Made by a program: the position numbers and the translations under genes. This document shows, in pieces, positions 43,801 through 50,484 of a stretch of DNA of 64,000 nt. Source of the stretch: Gymnothorax reevesii (lineage: Eukaryota; Chordata; Actinopteri; Anguilliformes; Muraenidae); the NCBI GenBank assembly GCA_029721435.1, contig CM056577.1, positions 30,224,719 to 30,288,718 on the forward strand, given 5' to 3'. The notes under the pieces are model-generated. The model saw only the letters and a list, made by a program, of their open reading frames with translations, did no database searches and had not been told where the DNA came from. Position 1 is the stretch's first letter, and every line of letters starts with the position of its first letter.

Positions 43801-45726
43801 CCAAATCTTGGAGCAGAATTGTAAGAAAATACCCTGAAATGAAAGCTAAAGTCTATTCTATTAGTCCGCACTGATCGAGTCATTCCAAATTCAATTAAAA
43901 CAGATATTTAGAATTTAACAGCATCTGTTTTCTTTGTATGTCAGTGATGTTTCAGTGAAGTCTCCACACTTTGTTGGCTGTGTGGGGTATGTAGAGGTTC
44001 ACCCTGCGTTGGGGTTAAACCTCGTTTATGACTGAACATCTCTAACCCCCTCTGGCCATCTCGATTCTGGCTACTGCTCTCCCCGCTACTGTCTTAACCC
44101 CACGGAGCCTCCTTACACAGCCAGCAGTTTTATGTTCTGATTTATTTTTTATGTGTTTCTCCATACAGATGAAAGGATGCATTAAAGTTCTGCGGGACCA
44201 GCCGCCCAGCAGTGTAGAAGGCCTCCTGAACGCTCTCAGGTCTGTGCTCTGCCTTTCTGTTTGCTAGCGTGCAGAATAAGCCACAAAGTTGAATCGGTGA
44301 GTCAATAAGGGCCCAACTCCACACATTTTCAAGATGGAGTTTTGGCCCTTATTGAATTCACTGACTCAATTAAACCTATGATTACTTTGCTTGACAGATA
44401 TGTATCTTTCAAATTTTACTAATTGACAGTGAATATTTTTTAAACTAATGATAAATGTCGGGCAGTGTTAGAAAGTGCATATACTCTAAACCGAGCGGGA
44501 AGAAATTAACTGAATAATGTTGCTGGTGTTTGTATTTATCATTTGAGGACAAATGTTGTTGATTGTGCAGCTAAATTTCAGCTCAGGTACATTTTAAGCC
44601 GCACCACACACTGGCCTCATTTAGCCTACACCGTTTATATATTAACTAAGATTAGTCAAGATTTTTTTTTACGGTAGTGTGAAAGTTGAACCTGAGGGTA
44701 CGCTCTGTAGGAGCATTCTGCTAGTTTAGCACATCTGTTTGCCTTGTAAATAGTTGTCTATATGGATTAAGATTTAAAGTGTTTTTGAATTTAAGAAACC
44801 CCCTTTGGCCATTATTGAACAAAATTAATATAAATCATCTTCCTCATAATCATAGTTTTTAAATGATGTGGCAGCCATACAGTACATACGATGTTATATA
44901 TATTTACACATGATAAATTGCTACTGTTCATTTTCGCATTTAGTCATTAAGAATGTAGAAATGGTTTCAATCAAGAATAAATACCCATGCGCAGTAAGTG
45001 GGTGAAGGTTATGTCATGTGCTAAACTAACACACATGTCATTGTTGTTGATTAGCATAATTTTTCTCTCCAGACAGAATGACACATAATTTGAAACTATT
45101 TGGAGTCAGTAATTGCGCAGCTTCATAAATAGCCCCAGCAACATCATCTCCTGTAAATGTAGCCGTCACTCATTCTTGGATCTCTGTTCTGATTTGGCCG
45201 CTCAGTACTCCTCTGCTAGGGGGGAGGGGCAATGACTCAGCTGGCCCGCTGTAATTGGATGAGTTATTAGGAGGCCTTGGGTCATGTGACTGGCTCTTTC
45301 AAGCTTCTCAACATCGTCTCATAATAAATGACTTAATTATTAGATGTTCACATAATAGTCAGTGCACTCCAGAGCAGTTTAAAACTTAAAGTGTGGGTTT
45401 TCAGTTGTGACAGCAAAAAAACTGAGAGACCCGATTGGGGCCTTTTGTAAATATAATGTGGGTTGGTATTGGTGCATCAACAAATATATAAGCTGTACAA
45501 TAATTAGATCATCCATGTGTATTCTCAGCCTTCCAAGGTCATTGACGGTCTTTTGAGGTCTTATGGCCTATTTTTTCTCTCTCTCCCTCTTTCTTTCCCT
45601 CTCACTCTCTCTCACAATATATATCTTGCTTCTCCCATTAATTTCTCCCCCAAAACACACAGGTACACGACAAAACATCTGAACGACGAGACTACCTCCA
45701 AGCAAATTAAGTCCATGTTGCAATAG
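18742..45726 (+). CDS. cyrib: CYFIP-related Rac1 interactor B (CYRIB/FAM49B), whole coding span of ten exons
   Basis: CYRI-B binds active Rac1 and opposes its activation of the WAVE/Scar complex, limiting lamellipodia; it acts at the cytoplasmic face of membranes through an N-terminal myristoyl group. Coding exons: 18742-18814, 25272-25393, 26285-26390, 30248-30384, 34600-34677, 39455-39571, 41124-41203, 43282-43408, 44169-44239, 45663-45726. They sum to 975 nt (324 residues plus TAG) with every phase matching, and the family is 324 residues long. The N-terminus reads MGNLIKVL with Gly2; almost all of the rest is the CYFIP-like Rac1-binding domain (DUF1394). [12 protein letters not shown] places the double arginine at R160/R161, reported as the Rac1 contact. 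I choose CYRIB over CYRIA because of [26 protein letters not shown] and the C-terminus KQIKSMLQ; this relies on recalled family sequences. No frameshift or premature stop is seen. A lineage-specific teleost duplicate cannot be excluded. Confidence 0.96.
19382..19399. repeat. G homopolymer (18)
   Basis: Uninterrupted run of G, prone to length error. Confidence 0.9.
19521..19628. repeat. GT microsatellite, interrupted
   Basis: Mostly TG dinucleotides with GC and GA interruptions. Long frames through it are artefacts. Confidence 0.95.
21255..21475. mobile_element. foldback MITE with about 100-bp arms
   Basis: GTTATAACACTGTATTTAAT (21255) onward, with GATACATTGGATCAGGGAC, is mirrored as its complement up to ~21475 (GTTCCTGATCCAATGTATC ... 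TAGTGTAATAACC). The centre lies in an AT-rich ATTATTATT tract near 21370. A third arm copy lies at ~21566-21625. Confidence 0.85.
21566..21625. repeat. isolated arm of the same foldback family
   Basis: ACACTGTACTTAATGAGGTA then GATACATTGGTTCAGGGACC matches the arm of the 21255 element in direct orientation. Confidence 0.7.
22990..23020. repeat. CA microsatellite
   Basis: Short CA run with CT interruptions. Confidence 0.9.
25272..25393 (+). CDS. cyrib: CYRIB coding exon 2
   Basis: Encodes residues 25-65. The two opening bases complete codon 25 as Asn (A|AT), giving [17 protein letters not shown] as in the family. The block DQVNVVLKD...ILEDLQSY is characteristic of CYRI proteins. Acceptor CCCAG, donor GAG|GTAGGG, phase 0 at the 3' end. 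The triplet after LQSY reads DGAGEVIRE, where mammals have RGAGHEIRE, so this stretch is somewhat diverged. Confidence 0.95.
25394..26284 (+). other. cyrib: CYRIB intron 2
   Basis: 891 bp, GTAGGG...TCAG. Around 25567-25592 it shares a ~20-bp CCACCCTCCCTTTACC word with 17868, a trace of a dispersed repeat. No gene seen. Confidence 0.85.
26285..26390 (+). CDS. cyrib: CYRIB coding exon 3
   Basis: Encodes residues 66-100 plus one base of codon 101. It reads [15 protein letters not shown] then [16 protein letters not shown], matching CYRIB rather than CYRIA (AWNAVCPLVVRLKRFYEF). Acceptor TCAG, donor CTGG|GTAAGC; the final G is the first base of Glu101. Confidence 0.95.
27167..27181. repeat. C homopolymer (15)
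   Basis: Uninterrupted run of C in intron 3. Confidence 0.9.
27550..27930. repeat. CA-rich low-complexity tract
   Basis: Dispersed CACA words around a pure run (27728-27759). The 171-codon frame crossing it is made of repeats and is not a gene. Confidence 0.85.
27931..28260. repeat. diverged tandem duplication, offset about 180 bp
   Basis: ATGACTTCATTCTTC (27957) and ATGACTTAATCCTT (28137) begin parallel segments that share GGGATTGCTAT, TGGGGTCTGAATTGC and GTTTAAYGA. CA-rich sequence precedes both. Likely an old duplication in intron 3. Confidence 0.75.
29150..29383 (-). mobile_element. Tc1-like terminal remnant
   Basis: Ends in TTAGGGGCACCAGTAATTTT then GGAGCTCACTG followed by TA (29384-29385), the complement of a Tc1-like terminus. 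The other end is missing. Confidence 0.5.
30019..30200 (+). mobile_element. tRNA-derived SINE, adjacent to CYRIB exon 4
   Basis: The head has an A-box-like TAGCCTGGTGGTTAAAGTG and a B-box-like GGGTTTAAGCCCC, the usual tRNA-derived layout. The tail ACTGTAAGTCGCTCTGG is shared with other fish SINEs and, inverted, with 14060 and 58790. It ends about 50 bp before the exon 4 start. Confidence 0.8.
30248..30384 (+). CDS. cyrib: CYRIB coding exon 4
   Basis: Encodes residues 101-146, including the strongly conserved [16 protein letters not shown] and [14 protein letters not shown]. Acceptor GACAG. The donor AAG|GTGGGG is weaker than the others in the gene. A tRNA-derived SINE ends only about 50 bp upstream of this exon, so the polypyrimidine tract of intron 3 lies just beyond the SINE tail. 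Confidence 0.95.
30940..31200. repeat. cryptically simple CAAAC-type repeat
   Basis: AAACCTAC/AAACCCGCAAA/CCTAGGCAAG words recur irregularly at ~12-18 bp spacing. An 89-codon frame here is a product of the repeats. Confidence 0.6.
31631..32065 (+). repeat. dispersed repeat, copy 2
   Basis: Begins GGGCTGCGTTTGAATAGTC and carries TCATTTTCTAGG at 32050. It is the inverted counterpart of copy 1 at 17946-18310: the same blocks around GCTAAGAGAATC, GATCATGCATC and TTCAGTGTACCCT occur in reverse order and strand. Confidence 0.7.
32314..32439. mobile_element. 126-bp foldback MITE
   Basis: TGGGCCAGTTTCACAG and CTGTGAAACTGACCCA are inverted ends; GGATTAAGC / GCCTAATC and TGGACTAAATT / AATTTAGTCCA continue the pairing towards the centre. 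Flanks CTTAT and TTAAG suggest a short TTA-type target. Confidence 0.85.
32585..33660 (+). mobile_element. SINE-like teleost repeat, split by a later insertion
   Basis: The head ATGCAGTGGTTAGCACTGG and GTGGGTTGAATCT resemble tRNA A and B boxes; then CTCCCACAGTCCAAAGAAATG, AATTGGAGACTTTTAATT and the tail GCGGCGTATAGAATGGATG. The repeat stops at 32940 and resumes at 33617, with the Mutator-like element between. A local triplication of AGTCCAAAGAAA lies at 32730-32785. Confidence 0.85.
32941..33607. mobile_element. 667-bp Mutator-like MITE with 9-bp target duplication
   Basis: It starts TAGCCTCCGTTGCAGACG and ends with the complement. The arms match for about 86 bp with 3 mismatches (32941-33026 against 33522-33607). 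CCTGCAACC flanks both sides (32932-32940 and 33608-33616), an exact 9-bp target-site duplication as made by MULE transposases. The interior has no recognisable transposase. Confidence 0.93.
34600..34677 (+). CDS. cyrib: CYRIB coding exon 5, Rac1-contact exon
   Basis: A 78-nt, phase-0 exon for residues 147-172: [16 protein letters not shown] then [11 protein letters not shown]160 and R161 are the adjacent arginines known from mammalian CYRI-B to be needed for binding active Rac1. Acceptor TTACAG, donor CCG|GTAAAA. Because its length is a multiple of three, skipping it would remove the Rac1 contact while keeping the frame. Confidence 0.95.
37670..38218. repeat. 549-bp element with 11-bp inverted ends and hairpin head
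   Basis: TAGCTGCGACC (37670) pairs with GGTCGCAGCTA (38208-38218). The left end also folds on itself (AGCTGC...GCAGCT) and is followed by a GTCTGTCCGTC run (37701-37736). Inside, TTTTCGCRCYGTAACTC occurs twice (~37877, ~38033), showing an internal duplication of about 155 bp, with AAGGTCA words throughout. Confidence 0.8.
37830..37842 (+). promoter_or_regulatory. DR1-type nuclear receptor motif in a repeat
   Basis: AGGTCAAAGGTCA is a perfect direct repeat with one-base spacing, the consensus for HNF4/RXR-type receptors. It is part of the 37670 repeat, so function is speculative. Confidence 0.35.
39455..39571 (+). CDS. cyrib: CYRIB coding exon 6
   Basis: A 117-nt, phase-0 exon for residues 173-211. 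It reads [20 protein letters not shown] followed by [28 protein letters not shown] is typical of CYRIB (CYRIA has DIENEVNN). Acceptor TTTCAG, donor GAG|GTAAAG. Confidence 0.95.
40308..40369. repeat. perfect 16-bp inverted repeat
   Basis: ATGAAATAAGATCATT (40308-40323) is exactly complementary to AATGATCTTATTTCAT (40354-40369) across 30 nt. Confidence 0.8.
40766..40840. repeat. CTAT microsatellite
   Basis: CTGT units passing into CTAT units with one CCTAT break. Confidence 0.95.
41124..41203 (+). CDS. cyrib: CYRIB coding exon 7
   Basis: Encodes residues 212-237 and two bases of Pro238: [20 protein letters not shown] then KVMLETP. Acceptor AACAG, donor [21 protein letters not shown] is near-invariant in the family. 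The start of the exon (NSDSP) is more variable than the rest. Confidence 0.94.
41330..42240 (-). mobile_element. internally deleted Tc1-like transposon
   Basis: On the - strand the N-terminal part begins [10 protein letters not shown] (~42033) with [18 protein letters not shown] (~41960). It jumps to the catalytic core: [20 protein letters not shown] (~41828), [10 protein letters not shown] (second Asp, ~41660) and, after a frameshift, IEHMWDELG (~41575). The stretch that should hold the linker and first catalytic Asp is missing, so it is a deleted copy. Inverted ends were not recognised; limits are approximate. Confidence 0.85.
41610..41828 (-). pseudogene. Tc1-like transposase core fragment
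   Basis: A 72-codon frame from MVWAAIN to [10 protein letters not shown], containing the DNARPH motif with the second catalytic Asp. It differs in family from the copies at 2334 and 14252 (Asn-Ala-Arg rather than Asn-Ala-Lys). It breaks just before the Glu-containing EHMWDE motif, which continues in another frame. Confidence 0.85.
43247..43281. repeat. CT microsatellite forming the exon 8 acceptor tract
   Basis: (CT)n followed by GTCTGTGTGTAG. Length changes here would alter the polypyrimidine tract of intron 7. Confidence 0.85.
43282..43408 (+). CDS. cyrib: CYRIB coding exon 8
   Basis: The first base completes Pro238; residues 239-280 follow, reading [31 protein letters not shown] and [11 protein letters not shown]. 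The acceptor is TGTGTAG right after a CT-rich microsatellite that serves as the pyrimidine tract. Donor GAT|GTGAGT. [14 protein letters not shown] is a family hallmark. Confidence 0.95.
43409..44168 (+). other. cyrib: CYRIB intron 8
   Basis: 760 bp, GTGAGT...ACAG. Nothing recognisable in it. Confidence 0.85.
44169..44239 (+). CDS. cyrib: CYRIB coding exon 9
   Basis: Encodes residues 281-303 plus two bases of Arg304: [20 protein letters not shown] then NAL. Acceptor ATACAG. The donor, CAG|GTCTGT, departs from consensus at +3 and is among the weakest in the gene; the frame of exon 10 requires this position. Confidence 0.94.
44240..45662 (+). other. cyrib: CYRIB intron 9
   Basis: 1,423 bp, weak donor GTCTGT, acceptor ACAG. 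An imperfect inverted repeat lies at 44287-44378. 44900-45370 is a repeat-free block with several AT-rich homeodomain-like words (TAATTATTAG near 45332, TAATTGGATGAG near 45253) that might be conserved non-coding sequence. Confidence 0.85.
44287..44378. repeat. imperfect foldback just after exon 9
   Basis: GTGAGTCAATAAGGGCCC on the left pairs with GGCCCTTATTGAATTCACTG on the right; the interior CTCCACACATTTTC... is unpaired. Confidence 0.65.
45663..45726 (+). CDS. cyrib: CYRIB last coding exon
   Basis: The first base completes Arg304; residues 305-324 follow: [20 protein letters not shown], then TAG at 45724-45726. The acceptor ACACAG follows a pyrimidine-rich stretch. The C-terminus matches CYRIB (CYRIA ends KQIRAMLQ). 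The 3' UTR follows in the same exon. Confidence 0.95.
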
Positions 45727-46031
45727 TGTCCACCCTCACAGATGTGCTTAACTTGTCATGATGTACATACTGTTTTGAGAAAAAGTGTTTTTTTTGTTTC
45801 TTTTTTTTTTTTTTTTGGAAAATTCATCAAGTGGTTTGCTTTCCCTCCCTCTCCCACTTTTTTAAACAAAATGTTCTTCCTGTAACTTCAGGCCCTCCTC
45901 TCTGTGCCAAAACCGTACTCAAAGATAAAAACGGAATAACTCTGTTAGATGCTTTCTCAAGGCCACATCTCAATGTGGCAGCTACAGCACAGCATTTCAG
46001 AGAGTGGCAGTCAGACTTGAATGTTAAGAAA

Positions 46032-46037
46032 AATAAA
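46032..46037 (+). promoter_or_regulatory. proximal polyadenylation hexamer AATAAA
   Basis: An AATAAA 306 nt after the CYRIB stop, followed by a T-run and TTGTTCTGTG within 30-45 nt. It would give a short 3' UTR. Confidence 0.5.
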
Positions 46038-46385
46038 TTAATTTAACTCCAATCATCTCATTTCTTTTTTTTGTTCTGTGCTTGATTGCGTGTGAAGTCC
46101 ATTTTAATGGACTTTTAATGGATTTTAAATTATGTTTTTTATACAAGAGGTACCTTCAGTTGGGTGATTGTTTGAGAATTAAAAGAAATATCTTCTATAA
46201 ACTTTGATTTTTTTTACGGGCTGTATTTTATTTTTCTTAAGTTTAAAACTAATGTTGAACTGAGATGAGGGTGGTGAGGTGACAGTGTGTGTATGTGCTG
46301 TGGTTGTGGTGACTGCACATACTATGAACTGTGACAGCAGCGACTGCACACATTCGCCCAGTCAGTTGGCTGTCGATGGAAATTA

Positions 46386-46391
46386 AATAAA
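46386..46391 (+). promoter_or_regulatory. distal polyadenylation hexamer AATAAA
   Basis: An AATAAA 660 nt after the stop, in AAATTAAATAAAGC context. It is the last signal before the satellite array and the likeliest gene end. Confidence 0.5.
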
Positions 46392-46568
46392 GCTTTTTAT
46401 GAAAACTTGGCCTTTCGGGTCAGTACTGTTCATTTATAATTATGTCTATCATTCACTGTAATTACAACTGTTTATTTCCAATTGCTGGTATCAGTGTACA
46501 ACCTGTAGATATCTTATTAGTACAACCATTTACAGTCTTTAACTTCATGTTTATGTTTGGATTTATTT

Positions 46569-46650
46569 GCTCCCGCCTCTTGCGGTGCGGGAGCTATGGT
46601 ATCGGGGTGCGTGTGTCCGTCAACACATTTCACTTTATCTCGCCATCGAT
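46569..46650. repeat. hairpin head preceding the satellite
   Basis: GCTCCCGC (46569-46576) pairs exactly with GCGGGAGC (46587-46594), then ATGGTATCGG and GTCCGTCAACA. The same ATGGTATYGG...GTCCGTCAACA follows another hairpin at 49244, on the far side of the array. Confidence 0.75.
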
Positions 46651-49235
46651 TTCAGTTACAGGCTCCACATTTTTACTGGACATGCATCTCATAAAGCTCT
46701 ACAAATGACATGCCTAAAGGTGACCTTAGCCTATTTTCTCAAGGTCACTGGCCTAAAAATATCACTAAAAGCTTCGACATTTTGCTGTATCACATCAACT
46801 ATTTCAGTTACAGGCTCCTAATTTTTACTGGACATGCATCTCATAAAGTCCTACAAATGAAGTGCCTAAAAGTGACCTTGGCTGTTTTTTCAAGGTCACT
46901 GGCCTAAAAATATCACCAAAACTTTTGACATTTTGCTGTATCTCATCAACTATTTCAGTTACAGGCTCCTAATTTTTATTAGACATGCATCTAATAAAGC
47001 CCTACAAATGACGTGTCTAAAGATGACCTTGGCCTACTTTTTCAAGGTCGCTGGCCTAAAAATATCACCAAAAACTTGATGACATTTTACTTTCTCATCA
47101 ACTATTTCAGTTACAGGCTCCTAAATCTTACTGGACATGCATCTCATAAAGGCCTACAAATGACATGCCCAAAGGTGACCTTGGCCTATTTCTCAAGGTC
47201 ACTGGCCTAAAAATATCATCAAAGACTTCAACATTTTGCTGTATCTCATCAACTATTTCAGGTACAGGCTCCTAATTTCTACTGGACATGCATCTCATTA
47301 AGGCCTACAAATGATGTGCCTAAAGGTGACCTTGGTTTATTTCTCAAGGTCACTGGCCTAAAAATATCACTTAAAACTTCGACATTTTGCTGTATCACAT
47401 CAACTATTTCAGTTACAGGCTCCTAATTTTTACTGGACATGTATCTCATAAAGTCCTACAAATGACGTGCCTAAAAGTGACCTTGGCTGTTTTTTCAAGG
47501 TCGCTGGCCTAAAAATATCACCAAAACCTTTGACATTTTGCTGTTTCTCATCAACTATTTCAGTTACTGGCTCCTAATTTTTAACAGACATGCATCTCAT
47601 AAAGCCCTACAAATGACGTGTCTAAAGGTGACCTTGGCCTATTTTTTCAAGGTCGCTGGCCTAAAAATATCACCAAAAACTTTGACATTTTACTTTCTCA
47701 TCAACTATTTCAGTTACAGGCTCCTAAATCATACTGGACATGCATCTCATAAAGGCCTCCAAATGACATGCCCAAAGGTGACCTTGGCCTATTTCTCAAG
47801 GTCACTGGCCTTAAAATATCACTAAAAACTTCAACATTTTGCTGTATCACATCAACTATTTCAGTTACAGGCTCCTAATTTTTACTGAACATGCATCTCA
47901 TAAAGTCCTACAAATGAAGTGCCTAAAAGTGACCTTGGCTGTTTTTTCAAGGTCACTGGCCTAAAAATATCACCAAAACTTTTGACATTTTGCTGTATCT
48001 CATCAAGCATTTCAGTTACAGGCTCCTAATTTTTATTAGACATGCATCTAATAAAGCCCTACAAATGACGTGTCTAAAGATGACCTTGGCCTATTTTTTT
48101 AAGGTAGCTGGCCTAAAAATATCACCAAAAACTTGATGACATTTTACTTTCTCATCAACTATTTCAGTTACAGGCTCCTAAATCTTACTGGACATGCATC
48201 TCATAAAGGCCTACAAATGACATGCCCAAAAGTGACCTTGGCCTATTTCTCAAGGTCACTGGCCTAAAAATATCACCAAAGACTTCAACATTTTGCTGTA
48301 TCTCATCAACTATTTCAGGTACAGGCTCCTAATTTCTACTGGACATGCATCTCATTAAGGCCTACAAATGATGTGCCTAAAGGTGACCTTGGTTTATTTC
48401 TCAAGGTCACTGGCCTAAAAATATCACTAAAAACTTCGACATTTTGCTGTATCACATCAACTATTTCAGTTACAGGCTCCTAATTTTTACCGGACATGTA
48501 TCTCATAAAGTCCTACAAATGACGTGCCTAAAAGTGACCTTGGCTGTTTTTTCAAGGTCGCTGGCCTAAAAATATCACCAAAACCTTTGACATTTTGCTG
48601 TTTCTCATCAACTATTTCAGTTACTGGCTCCTAATTTTTATTAGACATGCATCTCATAAAGCCCTACAAATGACGTGTCTAAAGGTGACCTTGGCCTATT
48701 TTTTCAAGGTCGCTGGCCTAAAAATATCACCAAAAACTTTGACATTTTACTTTCTCATCAACTATTTCAGTTACAGGCTCCTAAATCATACTGGACATGC
48801 ATCTCATAAAGGCCTCCAAATGACATGCCCAAAGGTGACCTTGGCCTATTTCTCAAGGTCACTGGCCTAAAAATATCACCAAAGACTTCAACATTTTGCT
48901 TTATCTCATCAACTATTTCAGGTACAGGCTCCTAATTTCTACTGGACATGCATCTCATTAAGGGCTACAAATGACGTGCCTAAAGGTGACCTTGGTTTAT
49001 TTCTCAAGGTCACTGGCTTAAAAATATCACCAAAAATTTCGACATTTTGCTGTATCCCATCAACTATTTCAGTTACAGGCTCCTAATTTTTTAGACATGC
49101 ATTTCATAAAGTCTTAAAAATGACGTGCCTAAAGGTGACCTTGGCCTATTTCTTCAAGGTCACTGGCCTAAAAATATCATCAAAAACTTCCACAATTTGC
49201 TTTATCTTACCAACATTTTAGTCACAGGCTCCTAA
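46651..49235. repeat. satellite array, about 17 monomers of 151 bp with higher-order structure
   Basis: ATTTCAGTTACAGGCTCC or a close variant starts monomers at 46651, 46801, 46952, 47104, 47255, 47406, 47557, 47707, 47858, 48009, 48161, 48312, 48463, 48614, 48764, 48915, 49066 and a partial one at ~49215. Seven successive offsets equal 1,057 bp. Monomer types follow A B C D, then A' B' C/D hybrid, then A B C D, then A' B' C' D. Short in-frame peptides are repeat products. Confidence 0.96.
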
Positions 49236-49243
49236 TTAGTTTC

Positions 49244-49310
49244 TTCCACCCGAGTGGAACAATGGTATTGGGCTTCCTCCATGCATGCGTCCGTCAACAA
49301 AAACTTTGAC
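49244..49310. repeat. second hairpin head after the satellite
   Basis: TTCCAC (49244-49249) pairs with GTGGAA (49254-49259), followed by CAATGGTATTGG and GCGTCCGTCAAC. It shares its 3' part with the head at 46569. Confidence 0.7.
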
Positions 49311-50458
49311 ATTTCGTTTATCATAATGGCAAGAGCTTCTGGGGCCACCAGTGCCCTATATTTTCTCTTTATTTTTTTTCTTGCTGGTAATTAATGGCAG
49401 CTCAAACGTTTAATTGCAGGCAGTTTGCTATAAATGTACTCAAAACCAGCCCGATTAATTCATTTGGCCAACTGAGTGAGGACACTACAGAGTTCTAATC
49501 ATGGACGCGCCAAGATTTACGAATATGGAGTCAAGCTCCGCCCACCCCAGCGTGTGTCCAGCTTGTTGAGTGGTCAGTGATGCAGATGGCCAGCTGTTAC
49601 GGCTTGGGCGTGACTTGGCACTTATTTCTCTCTCTCCTGCTCGTGCGATTCTCGTTCATGCATAGGTTTCACAATCCTGGGGGTGGCAGGGGGATTTAGG
49701 CAGTGGATTTTCCGGTCGGATGATTATGAGCATCATCGGTTCCAAGTGACTACGCGGCGCTGTCGGTCCAGAACCCGTGTAACTATAATCTTTAAATAAT
49801 GCAGTGGGTGTATCTCTCATGCTCGCTCCGTTTCTGGCAAATACTGTTCGCTCACACTGTCGGTACGCCAGCGTTTTGAGCCACAGCAGGCCACTCCTCG
49901 AGTAGTATATGATGAGATTGTCTATATTGGAGGGAATTAGACCACCCTCACAGATGTGTTTGACCTTTTAAGGTCACCCTTATGTGATTAGAGTATACTT
50001 TTCTTCATAGTCAGAAAATGATTTAATAATTGTTGAAAAACACAGAGAAACACACAGAGAAATTTCAAAATAAAGTTTCCTGCTCTTCAAAAGATTAAAA
50101 TATGAATGAAATGACAGAAATCAGCTCTGGATTTTAATAGTATTTGGTCTCATGTGATGGTTGCGCTAACATTACACAGTAGCCCTCCGGATATGTTGTC
50201 AAAGTTCATGTTTTTTTCCCAGAATTGCGCCAGTATTTGTGAATAACTGAGGAAATTGATCACATTTTTGGCGCCAAGAGTAGCCGAATCTCCAATTAGT
50301 GAGGGTTATTCCGAGGTCTGCAGGATATCTGGGCTGATGCTGGGGTGAGTGACTATGAGAGTGTGGGGATCGGTGCGGATGCAGCGGTGGTATGGTGAGT
50401 GATTCATGGATCCTCATGTTTGTCTGCGTTCCCAGTCTCTCACTCACGATGATCCACA
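49311..50458. other. unassigned
   Basis: No gene or named repeat found. Confidence 0.5.
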
Positions 50459-50484
50459 GACACACACACACACACACACACACA
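50459..50484. repeat. CA microsatellite
   Basis: Short CA run. Confidence 0.9.

Larger units (their letters stand above)
45727..46410 (+). other. cyrib: CYRIB 3' UTR and polyadenylation region
   Basis: From the stop codon the sequence is T-rich and free of conserved coding potential. Two AATAAA hexamers are seen, at 46032-46037 and 46386-46391. The first is followed by a T/GT-rich stretch (46060-46080) that would suit a downstream element; the second is followed within ~20 bp by CTTTTTATG. The true 3' end is inferred. Confidence 0.65.

Noticed and set aside
46442..48870. Several 60-95 codon frames with LINYFSYRLL-type peptides
   Set aside because: They recur with the 151-bp satellite period and end at each monomer; repeat by-products.
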